Shown here: piece after piece, positions 20,484 through 29,694 of the stretch
Layout: each line of letters opens with the position of its first letter
Numbering within the stretch: the first letter of the stretch is position 1
NCBI GenBank assembly: GCA_002811645.1
Contig: PDIP01000036.1
Location: 75,223-126,688, forward strand
Length of the DNA stretch: 51,466 bases
Direction: 5' to 3'
Source: Corallochytrium limacisporum
Taxonomy: Eukaryota > Opisthokonta
The notes under the pieces: model-generated
What the model saw: the letters and a program-made list of their open reading frames with translations, nothing else
What the model was told of the DNA's origin: nothing
The model's database searches: none
Made by a program: the position numbers and the translations under genes

Positions 20484-21770
20484 TTACAAGTTGAAGATCT
20501 TGGCGTTGATGACGTACGGAAAGTCAAAGTTGGTCATCTCGCCAGCCACGAGGCCTGGGCAAGGTAATACTCGGCAGCTGAGCGGTTTATCCAGCCGATG
20601 CGCCATTGCGGCCATGTCCAAAAAGAGTCTTGCGAGGCGCTCCGGGGGCACATCACCGCTCACAGGCACCGTGTCCAGGCCGATACCGCACACAGAACTG
20701 AGCATAAGTAGACTGCTAATGGTGACATGACCTCCGTTACCCGCTTCGGCGATTCCGGTGTCCTCCAGCACTGGAAGCATCAGGCCGCTATAGCCTGTCA
20801 GGCGGATCCCTTGATCTACTAGATCCTTCAGGGCCTGCGTCGTTGCTTGCGCCAGCGCAAGCGTCCCGCTGGCACCAAAGGTAGGACCTGCCCCAGCCTT
20901 GACGAAGGCAGTGGCGATGGATTCCTCTGAATCCAGGGACGGGTTGATGCTCGCATCGCAACCCATGAAGTCAATGTCATGCTCCTTCCCAGCCTCCACA
21001 CACACCTCCTGCAGTGGCAGCAGAAACTCAGTCATGTGCTCATTCAGCAGCTTTGAGTACTGGCTCGGCTGGAAGTCACCGGATGGTACCAACTTCTGCA
21101 ACTTGTTAGTAACCAGATGCAGGACCCTCGAGTTCTCCAGACCGATGGCAAAGCCACAATTCGGGTGATCTCCATTCATCTCCAGCCCACCATCTTTCGC
21201 GCTGCCGGCGTGCGAAACGGGGAAAAATGGACAAAAAGGTTGAACATTTGCTGAAACTGTCACGTGGAAACATCCCAATCCGTCGCCAGACTCACGTGCG
21301 ACCTTCAAGACACTCTCAGCCGCAGCATAAGCAAGACGATACGCATCACTGTTGCCGACATCTTCTTCCCGAGTCTCCGATGTGATGGGAGCTGGGACAG
21401 CCGGAGGAGGCAGTGCAACAGACATAGCCACAGGTCCCACTGCCTCCGCAATGCCTGGGATGGCCTCTGTTTCTTTAACCGTTGAAACCGGACCGATGCT
21501 GAAAAAGTTGATGCCCGCATTCTCTGCAGTTTCCTTTACTTTTCCGATGGTGGCGATAGCATTGTCGGCAGTCCACTCGGTCCATGAATTGGTTGCAATG
21601 CGTTTGGTCTGAATAATGTAACCGGCTTCCTCGAGCCGGTTGCAAACACCTCTTAATTTATTACACGTTGCTCTCACAACAGGACAATGCACAGAATCAC
21701 CATCATCCCCTATTCCTGAATGGGATGGCTTTGGCAATGTAACGAACGCGGTCACAGTGCGAATTTTCAT
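20484..21770 (-). CDS. DUF711 (UPF0210) family protein
   Basis: 428-residue protein of the DUF711/UPF0210 family, whose fold is related to glycyl-radical enzymes; no reaction is established. The ATG at 21770 gives MKIRTVTAFVTL, the family's normal start; an upstream in-frame leader only begins with a non-family segment. The middle has the long beta/alpha region with FFSIGPVSTV, and the C-terminal third is the family's most conserved part: ASGTLALAQATTQALKDLVD, GYSGLMLPVLEDTGIAEA, GLDTVPVSGDVPPERLARLF and RVLPCPGLVAGEMTNF. No signal peptide. It lies divergent to the 22455 gene. DUF711 proteins are known from fungi and bacteria; its place in this organism is not known. Confidence 0.88.
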   Translation of the reverse strand: MKIRTVTAFVTLPKPSHSGIGDDGDSVHCPVVRATCNKLRGVCNRLEEAGYIIQTKRIATNSWTEWTADNAIATIGKVKETAENAGINFFSIGPVSTVKETEAIPGIAEAVGPVAMSVALPPPAVPAPITSETREEDVGNSDAYRLAYAAAESVLKVARESGDGLGCFHVTVSANVQPFCPFFPVSHAGSAKDGGLEMNGDHPNCGFAIGLENSRVLHLVTNKLQKLVPSGDFQPSQYSKLLNEHMTEFLLPLQEVCVEAGKEHDIDFMGCDASINPSLDSEESIATAFVKAGAGPTFGASGTLALAQATTQALKDLVDQGIRLTGYSGLMLPVLEDTGIAEAGNGGHVTISSLLMLSSVCGIGLDTVPVSGDVPPERLARLFLDMAAMAHRLDKPLSCRVLPCPGLVAGEMTNFDFPYVINAKIFNL

Positions 21771-22454
21771 TGCTGCAAACTTCGCCCGCGCAAGGTTCGA
21801 TTCTAAGTTTGAATGTTGATTGGACTGGTCTTGGACGTATACAATGTGAATGGAAAACAGTCCGAGGTCTTGCAAATACCCTCAAAAGCGTGCCCGTCCC
21901 AACGAAGGGGTCACAGGTCGTACGCACAAACTCCCACATAGTATCCAGTTGCCAGGAGGAGGATGAAGGCCGTTCCGACCAACACGATAATAATGACAAG
22001 GCGTTGCGTACCTCACCCTATACCCGGAGAATTGGTCCGAGTTATTTCATTATGGGCAGGGTTCCCCACATCTATGTATCAATATTTTATAGATCAATAA
22101 AATATTGATCCTCTGAGGTGGGGGGAGGGCGTCAGATATCAGAAATCCAGACCATAGAAATTCTATAGTGAGACCAGAGGTGCGGCAAAAGGGGAAGGGG
22201 AAGGAAAGGCGGGTTTTCTGCCCCGCAGTTTGTCGTATAGAGCGCGGCGGCAATGAATCCATCTCAAGATATTTGAGCATCAATGCCCATGTACGTAGCG
22301 CAGGGCAAGATGCATGGGCGCCGCTGTAACCACTCACAACCATATGTATAAGAGAGCAGTGCTTCTCCCATAATAGGAAGATTTTACCGGATTCTGACCG
22401 TCTGTAGGACACAATTTGGGGAATGTAGGTGGACGGAAACCATTTGCACTGAGT
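21771..22454. promoter_or_regulatory. Divergent promoter region, DUF711 / orphan 22455
   Basis: 684 bp between divergent starts. It contains a 32-bp near-palindrome at 22078-22109 (13-bp arms, 6-bp spacer; see separate entry) and, near 22160, a smaller TAGAAATTCTA palindrome. No specific factor is inferred. Confidence 0.55.
22078..22109. promoter_or_regulatory. AT-rich inverted repeat (13-bp arms)
   Basis: ATCAATATTTTAT at 22078-22090, spacer AGATCA, then the exact reverse complement ATAAAATATTGAT at 22097-22109. It lies about 310 bp from the DUF711 start and 346 bp from the other start. It is long enough to stand out from local AT content. It could be a cruciform, a dimeric factor site or a mobile-element relic. 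Confidence 0.6.
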
Positions 22455-23585
22455 ATGTCCGGAACGACATTCGCCACACAGCGGCGGGCTGGCCCGGCCC
22501 GTAGATCGGGTAGACAATCGGCAGTGAAATGCAAACCTGCAAGGGGAGCTCCAGTCAAGATCCGCGAAGAGAAACGAATGGGTAAGGTTGCTGGCATTGC
22601 GAAAAATTATGATGCAGAGCTCGCTACACTGCGGGACCGCAACCGCAGCCTGATCACTTCTCTCAACAGCTCGTTGGATCAGAGCTTTACGCACATTGAG
22701 AACATCCAAGCAACGCAGCCATATTACTCGTTCACCCAGTCACCTGCTAGAAAGAACCTGCAGGCCTTCGACATTCAAGACGTATCCAAGTCGAGCGGAC
22801 GGAGGCGGGCTCACTTGCTCGAGAAAGAAGAACCTCTTCCGCCAAACGTCCCGCAAATGGCAGATGTTGAGTCATCGGTTGATAGAATGGGAGCACAGCT
22901 GGCGTCCAGTCGAATTGCTGAGCTTCCGGAATCTTATTTTGACAAATTGAGGAGCTTCCGGGATGATTATGCGCGGGAATGTCTGGCAGATCTCAACCGA
23001 CCGTCAAGGAAGGTGCCAGATTACAAGGATGCCATTGCCAAGAATGAGGTGGGATACCGTCTTGGCCGTCTCGAGGCCCAGGACACTGATGAATCACTGT
23101 TGACACAACGAGCAGCATACTTTCTCGACGACCGGGGATTCCCGCAGCCGCAGGTCGGATCGAACGTCGAGGGGTACGTGCCTCGGCAGCGCCATGCTGG
23201 AAACTTATTCACAGAGCAGGAGCTCGCCATCATCAGGGATGCAACCAACAGCAGCGAAGGCTATATTCGCGTCAGCGTGCCGGTCAATAAAGCTGAAGAT
23301 GAACTGCTCGAGCAGGCAATGAAACGCAATGAGAAGCCATTCAATCCGGCAGCAAGCATGGGCTTGGAAAGTCACATGCACGGTAGTGCCAAAATTGTAC
23401 CGATGAAGATTCGACCGGCGAAGAACCGGCCCATTGGTCTCAACCCGATCCTACACGAGAATCTCCCACTTTACGGCTCCGATAGCAATGAAACAAAACG
23501 TTTACTGGACTATAACTATTCTCATGACGCCGGCCTGCAGCGCCTGAGGCAAGACTATCAGCACCGTAGCCAGCCGCGCAGCTGA
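22455..23585 (+). CDS. Basic orphan protein, 376 residues
   Basis: Not recognised. I use the ATG at 22455; an earlier in-frame start is only TTG. The N-terminus (1-45) is strongly basic with RRAGPARRSGRQSAV. The middle has FDIQDVSKSSGRRRAHLL, and a central helical region has FDKLRSFRDDYARECLADL. The C-terminal half is charged and rich in arginine and asparagine, for instance LNPILHENLPLYGSDSNETK. No signal peptide, membrane segment or known catalytic motif is visible. Its alternation of short charged helices and proline-containing loops looks like a scaffold, cytoskeletal or nuclear protein; I cannot choose. It converges on the PITPNM-like gene with 69 bp between the stop codons. Confidence 0.8.
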   Translation: MSGTTFATQRRAGPARRSGRQSAVKCKPARGAPVKIREEKRMGKVAGIAKNYDAELATLRDRNRSLITSLNSSLDQSFTHIENIQATQPYYSFTQSPARKNLQAFDIQDVSKSSGRRRAHLLEKEEPLPPNVPQMADVESSVDRMGAQLASSRIAELPESYFDKLRSFRDDYARECLADLNRPSRKVPDYKDAIAKNEVGYRLGRLEAQDTDESLLTQRAAYFLDDRGFPQPQVGSNVEGYVPRQRHAGNLFTEQELAIIRDATNSSEGYIRVSVPVNKAEDELLEQAMKRNEKPFNPAASMGLESHMHGSAKIVPMKIRPAKNRPIGLNPILHENLPLYGSDSNETKRLLDYNYSHDAGLQRLRQDYQHRSQPRS

Positions 23586-23654
23586 TGCGCTCGCAGACAT
23601 ATTGAAAGAAATCGAAGTTTTGAAATAGAATCATGCCCGTTCAGGCACAAATAC

Positions 23655-26600
23655 CTAAGTACCACTCTTTGCAGAACCACTGGACAAGCTTGCCCGCAAC
23701 TTCTCTTGCAGTCGCAATGGTGACTTGATCCTCTTCTCCTTGCGCGCATTCGATTCCTTCGGGCTCAATCGGTCAGCATAACTGGCAGTTTCGGAATCAT
23801 CATCTGCGCTACCTGTTCCATTCATGCTGCTACCGATACTGCCAGTCGAGTTCCGGTCCTTGGAGTCTTTAGTGAAAGTACTCCTAATCTTGCCAATGCT
23901 GCGTTCCGCCCAACTGGCGGTGCGTTCCAGCGGTGTAGGCATAGGTGATCGTCCCCGTCGCTTGCGCTTGTCCTTGGGAACCATTGTGGCGTTGATGGAA
24001 TGGTCCAGAGCCAAGGGTGTTGCTGTGGCATCGAACGGTGTAACAGAGGTGCCACCCACCGCCATGATGTGCGCGGCGATCACCTGGGGATTGAATCCAT
24101 ACTTGACGTCGATCAATTCACCCTTCCAGGTCTTGTCATCCGTATCATCCTGATCTTTGCCGGTTATCGAGTACAATTGACTGTAGGTCATCTCTAGTTT
24201 GTCATAGTACATTCTGACATCCCGCACACTGCCGTAGGCTGCAGCAATTGTGAATCCTTCCTCCAAGATATGTTGCAGGAATGGCATTTTGCCCTTGGTC
24301 CTTGACCGAGTAAAAGTGTGGGCGAAAGACATGACGCCACATGGAAAACCGGAACGGGTCATCCACGCACTCAAGCTATGGGTCTGCTGGCTAGGTCTGT
24401 TGGTAACGTACATGGGCAAGAATCCCTTGGCTGTCCACTGGCGAACAAAGTCCACACTACCGGCGCGCAATTTGGGATCCTGAACTTTAATACTGCGGTC
24501 TGCGATGAAGCATTTGTCTATACTAAAGGCGACAAACTGTGTCATCGGCTCGAGGCAGAACAAGCGTCCCTCTGCCATTGACTGGTCCACTGACACAATA
24601 GCGCGCACGTAGTATAATCCCGGTGCCACTCTCTGATCATCGTCTAGTTCAATGTCAACAGTACCGTCGCTGTTTGTGATAAATCGACCAATGTGTGTCC
24701 ACTGGTTACTTGTGGGCCGCGGAAGTGACTTGTTCGAGTCCGCAGTTGTTCTCAACATGTTCTCTGCGGCCACCATCTGAACCGAAGGTACAGTCATGGA
24801 CACCACGCTACTAATATACACGTCAACGTACTCCTTGCTGAGGGAGCTATCCAGAGTGGAGTACCCGAAGCGAGCCCTGATGAATTGTGGTCCGTCGGGA
24901 CGGCAAACTTCATCATAGATTCGATGCACAGCACCATACCTGGAAATAACCGAACTAGTTCTGGCGTTCCATTTGGCGTCCGCAGGCCCTTCCAATAATG
25001 CTGAAGACTCTACGCTAGACAAGCGGCGCCTAAAGTCATCATTATTCGGTGCGGGGAGATCGAGAATCTGGGCAGCTATGAAGCGGGCCAGCTCATGACT
25101 CTCATAGTACATGCCCTGGATCAACTGCACCTTCGTCGCATTCAGATGGATCATAATCTCTTCGCTTGGGCAATCCAAGAAGAAGTCTACCCGAGGTAGG
25201 CCCCAAACAGGGCGCAGATCTCCTCTAGTATCTTGCAAAGCTTGAAGATCTCCCAGGGACCCGTCAATCGAAGAAGCAGGCGACTCATCGCCTTGGCCAT
25301 AGTCCGAGGCGGGTGTCGCTTGTAGGTCATCGTCCGCCATTTGGGAGCCCTGCCCGGTTAAGTAGTACGTTGCAGGAATGACGTTGCCCAACAGGAACTG
25401 GTTGATGCTGACCGCGGGCGTGTGGGCGTAGGCGATATCAATGGCGGGCTCTAGACGACAGGCTGAGAAGTCCATACGCATGGCAATATTGTAAAAGTAT
25501 GTGCATCTGGGCTTCATCCAGTTGTCTGGCATTTTCAGTGTAGGATCATCTGTTTTCATAAGCTTCTCCTTCTCGAGCAACGTACCGATAGAGTTACCCA
25601 TGGCGAAGAATGATTCCACCTCGAACGAATCATCGGTCAACGCGTCGAAAATAACGGTCGCAACGAGTCCGTAGGCAACGATGTGAATCTTATCAAGGAC
25701 CCCACTAAGCTCGTCCACTTTTTCCCTCACACACTCATCGACGTGGCTTCTCAGTTTGGTGTACAGTGGGCTTCCGTGTATGAACAGAAGTCGTGAATGG
25801 TTGTCAAAGTGTCCACTGTGACCAGTTCCCATCGCGCGAAGCCTCCCCGTCCACTGGCGCCAAATGCTTGGGACGGAAATGGGAACTTCATGAATTGTGA
25901 CCAAATCAGCTGCCGCCTTGCGGCCTGATTTGAAGATAGAGTGCGTAAAGTTGCGACGGAAGGTCGCGCCTGGGAAGGGCGGTTCCGCTTCCCGTGCATA
26001 AAAGAGCAAGACATGATGGTGTGGCTCCTCCTTATCACTCACTTCCCTACCCAGTCCACTAGATTTACGTCTGTTGGTGCTGCTGATTTGCTCCAAGGCG
26101 TCAAAGAATTCTTCGTCCTCATCTTCGCTGTACTCATCTTCTTCAACTTTCTTGGTGACCTCAGCCATGGTATCTACGATACTGGCATTTGATCGACCAC
26201 TACTGCCAAACTGTGCTGTTTGTACGCCCAGCCTACCTTGCTGTGACTTGTCAAGTCTTTCATCCTGCTCTGCGTCATGCATCTTTTGGTTCAGGATCCC
26301 TTGGCATTTCTTTTCATACTCACGAACCTGTGCCATGTCCATATGAGCCCATTGGTCGGACCAGATCCACAACTCCTGGTGGAATGTTGACAGGGTTGGC
26401 CTGAGACCTCGGTCGTGGATAAACTTCTCGCTGCTGCCCTGGAGGCCAAAATATTTGAACTCCACTTTGCACAGCTTATAAATGACCATGTGGGGTGTGT
26501 TCTTCTTCTTCCACCACTCCTGTTCGAGAGGTCCCCGCTTGAAAGCATCACTATGGTACTGTGAAACCGGTACATCCACAAGCTTGCTTTTGATGCAGGG

Positions 26601-27044
26601 ATCGAGGATATCAAGCCACTCCACCTGTCTAGACTTAAAATCCTTTCCAGACAGTTCAAAAACATTTTCCTGGATATCATCCGGAGCTTCCTCGCGGAAG
26701 ATAGTCTCTACAACCAATGAGAAGTTTGACAGCAAGGGGCTGGTGAAAGTTGTCTTTGTATATGGGAATGCATTCCATCCTTCTTCGTAGGCAACCAGTT
26801 TCTCAGCGCCTCCGAAAACACCGCGAGCCCAGCGCGGCACATGTTCCGTCAGATGAAAGCATTTCAAGGTGTACTGCCCCTTACCACCAGGTCCGTCTCC
26901 GTACGGTTCATTTTTCATGATCTCGACTCCACTGCCTTCTCCCTTGCTCTCCTTCACAGTCTTTGTTGCAATGGTGTACAGCTGCCCGACCCGGTATTCC
27001 TCCAGTGTCAGCGGGAGCCGACACCGGTATTCCTTGATCAGCAT
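23655..27044 (-). CDS. PITPNM: Membrane-associated phosphatidylinositol transfer protein (Nir/RdgB type)
   Basis: 1129-residue multidomain protein that moves phosphatidylinositol and phosphatidic acid at ER-plasma membrane contacts. Order: PITP domain (1-250) with EYRCRLPLTLEEYRVGQLY and GKGQYTLKCFHLTEHVPRWA, Thr59 in the inositol-binding position; acidic stretch; FFAT motif EFFDALE (312-318) for the ER proteins VAP; a lipase-like/DDHD region (about 400-655), including RMDFSACRLEP and GMYYESHELARFIAAQIL; and LNS2 (about 838-1000) with FSIDKCFIADRSIKVQDPKLRAGSV-type sequence. The lipase-type GxSxG serine is absent (VAYGLVA). Human Nir2 has 1244 residues. The C-terminal ~130 residues are basic and disordered. 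Such proteins are typical of animals and their unicellular kin. Confidence 0.93.
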   Translation of the reverse strand: MLIKEYRCRLPLTLEEYRVGQLYTIATKTVKESKGEGSGVEIMKNEPYGDGPGGKGQYTLKCFHLTEHVPRWARGVFGGAEKLVAYEEGWNAFPYTKTTFTSPLLSNFSLVVETIFREEAPDDIQENVFELSGKDFKSRQVEWLDILDPCIKSKLVDVPVSQYHSDAFKRGPLEQEWWKKKNTPHMVIYKLCKVEFKYFGLQGSSEKFIHDRGLRPTLSTFHQELWIWSDQWAHMDMAQVREYEKKCQGILNQKMHDAEQDERLDKSQQGRLGVQTAQFGSSGRSNASIVDTMAEVTKKVEEDEYSEDEDEEFFDALEQISSTNRRKSSGLGREVSDKEEPHHHVLLFYAREAEPPFPGATFRRNFTHSIFKSGRKAAADLVTIHEVPISVPSIWRQWTGRLRAMGTGHSGHFDNHSRLLFIHGSPLYTKLRSHVDECVREKVDELSGVLDKIHIVAYGLVATVIFDALTDDSFEVESFFAMGNSIGTLLEKEKLMKTDDPTLKMPDNWMKPRCTYFYNIAMRMDFSACRLEPAIDIAYAHTPAVSINQFLLGNVIPATYYLTGQGSQMADDDLQATPASDYGQGDESPASSIDGSLGDLQALQDTRGDLRPVWGLPRVDFFLDCPSEEIMIHLNATKVQLIQGMYYESHELARFIAAQILDLPAPNNDDFRRRLSSVESSALLEGPADAKWNARTSSVISRYGAVHRIYDEVCRPDGPQFIRARFGYSTLDSSLSKEYVDVYISSVVSMTVPSVQMVAAENMLRTTADSNKSLPRPTSNQWTHIGRFITNSDGTVDIELDDDQRVAPGLYYVRAIVSVDQSMAEGRLFCLEPMTQFVAFSIDKCFIADRSIKVQDPKLRAGSVDFVRQWTAKGFLPMYVTNRPSQQTHSLSAWMTRSGFPCGVMSFAHTFTRSRTKGKMPFLQHILEEGFTIAAAYGSVRDVRMYYDKLEMTYSQLYSITGKDQDDTDDKTWKGELIDVKYGFNPQVIAAHIMAVGGTSVTPFDATATPLALDHSINATMVPKDKRKRRGRSPMPTPLERTASWAERSIGKIRSTFTKDSKDRNSTGSIGSSMNGTGSADDDSETASYADRLSPKESNARKEKRIKSPLRLQEKLRASLSSGSAKSGT

Positions 27045-27458
27045 GGTGGGTTCTTACTTCGGTGCTACGTATGCAATGACCTTTCTCTCACTCGGGTGTC
27101 ATAGGCCAATACGTCCTGGAAGCACTTCTTCTCCACTCACACCCCACACATTGCGGATGGAAAACTAGATGGTACATCACCTCCTCCTATCACTTGCACA
27201 TGGAACGTACTCGCAGTCCTCACATGCACCTGCCTGATGTCTCAAAGCCAACTTGCATACCTTGCGCAGCGAACCCAACCAGCTCAACCCAGAGCACCCA
27301 CACACGGAGAGCAAGGATGGTCCGCCGCCCTCCGATCCCCACAGAGGCAGATAGCAAGTGCACACAAGGCACCGCTCCCCGGGGGCGGGGGGGGGGCGGG
27401 TTGTGGACCCCTCCTCTCCAACCACACCACTCGCTCTAAACCCGGGACCCCACCCCCT

Positions 27459-27491
27459 GCCAAAACCCTTGCTTGGCTCCCGTCCCGCTTA

Positions 27492-27526
<35 letters not shown>

Positions 27527-27558
27527 GCTATCGCCCACGGTGTCCCCCTCCCCCCCCT
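27459..27558. repeat. Left copy of a gap-flanking duplication
   Basis: Runs from gccaaaacccttgcttgg through a (CT)15 tract at 27494-27523 to the C-rich end. The same sequence recurs at 27651-27747, with the only clear difference being about 13 CT units instead of 15. The gap lies between the two copies. Confidence 0.85.
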
Positions 27559-27570
27559 CTTTCCTTCAGC

Positions 27571-27650
27571 NNNNNNNNNNNNNNNNNNNNNNNNNNNNNN
27601 NNNNNNNNNNNNNNNNNNNNNNNNNNNNNNNNNNNNNNNNNNNNNNNNNN
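27571..27650. other. Assembly gap (80 N)
   Basis: A run of N between two nearly identical ~100-bp flanks, which suggests unmerged overlapping contig ends or a small tandem repeat rather than missing unique DNA. Confidence 0.99.
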
Positions 27651-27747
27651 GCCAAAACCCTTGCTTGGCTCCCGTCCCGCTTAACCTCTCTCTCTCTCTC
27701 TCTCTCTCTCTTTGGCTATCGCCCACGGTGTCCCCCTCCCCCCCCTC
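27651..27747. repeat. Right copy of a gap-flanking duplication
   Basis: Same sequence as 27459-27558 including the gccaaaaccc start, CT tract (27686-27711) and the tttggctatcgcccacgg segment. Frames that read across both copies are artefacts. Confidence 0.85.
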
Positions 27748-28628
27748 CCCCGGTCCTTTTTTATGCTCTTCCGCATTTGTCTCTCTGTTGTTCGTAATCG
27801 ATCTCCCCTGCAGCAAAGTTTACACAAAAATAGAAAATAAAGAAGCGAGATATATACGTGATACACCTGTCCAACCTATCAGCGAGGCTTCTGCGTTTCT
27901 GGGTCGCTCTCCTGCCGTCCCGACCGTTCTTCGGTCCCGTTCGTCCCACTCTCTCTCTCTCCCCCCCACCCAAAACCCTCCGGGCTCCCTCATTTTTACC
28001 CGGACACCGAGCAGGCAGAATCACAGCTGGCCGCCTTTCGGAAAAAGTCGGCCATTGGCCATTGGGAACGATCGGTTTGGTCTGCTGACCACCCCACCCC
28101 GACGGACCTTCCCTCCCCCCAAGTCTGTCTCTGCTTGCTTTCAGTTTCCATGTTTTGTTCACGGGACACCCCCCCCTTCTCCTCCGTCTCTTCCCCTGCG
28201 CACCCCAACTACCGCCGATCTGGACTGAGAAGATGGGACGCAGATTTAGCTGGTGGGGATAGCAGGGGAGAGAGGGGAGAGCGAGCGAAGAGGGGGGGGG
28301 GGGCATCACCACCGCACCACAGACCCAAGAACTAAAAAGAAACTAACGGCCGCGGCGGCGGTGGTGGTGGTGGTGGTGGAGATGTTCCGAGCCCCAAGTG
28401 TAGAGCACTTGGCGTGAAAGAAAATAACACCGTCCAAGAAGAAGAAAAACAAAAAAAAAAAGAGAGAAAAAGTTGGTGATTGAGCAAGTCATACAAAATT
28501 CCTTCTTCCCGTGAGCATGGACCCATACGATGAGTATAGTCCAAGAGAGTGCAAGTGTGGCAGCCAAGCACTAAGCAGACACGAGAAGGTAACGGTCAGG
28601 AACAAGCACTGGGGCCAAGTCACACACA

Positions 28629-28629
28629 C

Positions 28630-28694
<65 letters not shown>
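28629..28694. repeat. (CAGA)n microsatellite
   Basis: About 16 units of the tetranucleotide CAGA, following a short (CA)n. It gives false open frames with repeated TDRQ or DRQT units. Confidence 0.95.
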
Positions 28695-29694
28695 GGGTGG
28701 CAGGGTTTTGTGTTGCGTAATAGCAGCATCATTCGTGATGGCTAGGTATGCAAAGTGAAATAATTCTCATGGATCGGGAGTCCCCCTGGAACCAATGAAG
28801 GGAAGAAGAAAAAAAATGAATCCTGCCTACCAATGATTGTCGTCTCAGCCTTTTTTTCATCACTCTTGTTTAGGGTGTACCATCCCGGGTACTGAAACAA
28901 TGACAGCACATCACTGGCCACCCGGACAGGGAACGAAAAAAGTGATGGTCCCGGCCCCTATCGGTGCCCTGGGCACGAGAGAAGTCCATGGCATTGAGCA
29001 AACATCAGCTCTGGGTGGTACACACAGTGATGATGTTGGCGACGAGAGCCATGTGTCGTATGGACGTGGCATACCGACATCAGCACCTGGTGGATGGATC
29101 ATGGTGAACTAGACTCGATTCTTGATCTCTCTATGGTGGTCCACCATGCCTCTGGGTATCTCTCAACACGGATTCGGGATGAGCGCGTGGATGTTGCTGT
29201 CATCAATCCTGCAGGATTCACAGCTGGGCAGCAGACAACACGGGGCGGGCTATGAGGTACAGGGACGGGAGTATGAAAGAGCATTTCGTTACGGTTGTTA
29301 AAGAGATGATCTAGCGGTGTCTTACCACACTTCACCCGTCCTTGGTGCTCATGTGTCACACTGCTTTCTTTTCGGGTCTAACGCCCATGGTTAATTAAAA
29401 TTAATGATAATATTGAGGTGTTCAGTTTATATGGGCCGCACACCGCCAATTTTTTGGTCCGAGCGCTTCGTGGTCAGAGCGCTCTGGTGCACGTCGGTTC
29501 CGGCTGGCTGCTCGCAGGTTTCGGTTGCTCGGGCTCGCGGTGTCGCAAAACGGATGGGCTATTTGGCGGACGGTAAATTTTCAAGTATAGTTCCTGTCCA
29601 CTACGTATCGAAATTTATCCAAGATCTATGTATGGAATAGGAAGAATGTGAATAGAATAGGTAGGTTTACAAGGGCAAACAAATCCCCTCATCA

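Larger units (their letters stand above)
27045..29694. other. 2.65-kb low-complexity intergenic region
   Basis: Divergent upstream region of the PITPNM-like gene (left) and THOC5 (right). It contains pyrimidine tracts, a gap, two CT repeats, a CCG/GGT run (28345-28380), a CAGA array and G-tracts. One short frame at 29106-29251 (HGELDSILDLSMVVHHASGY... ending RGGL) looks more coding-like than its surroundings but has no start and cannot be assigned. No gene is supported. Confidence 0.55.

Noticed and set aside
27237..28228. Several frames across the 27571-27650 gap
   Set aside because: They cross N and repeated CT and C-rich tracts; not evidence of a gene.
28639..28690. Possible CRISPR-like array
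   Set aside because: A simple tetranucleotide microsatellite without spacers in eukaryotic DNA.
28511..28758. TDRQ/DRQT repeat proteins
   Set aside because: Translation of the (CAGA)n microsatellite.
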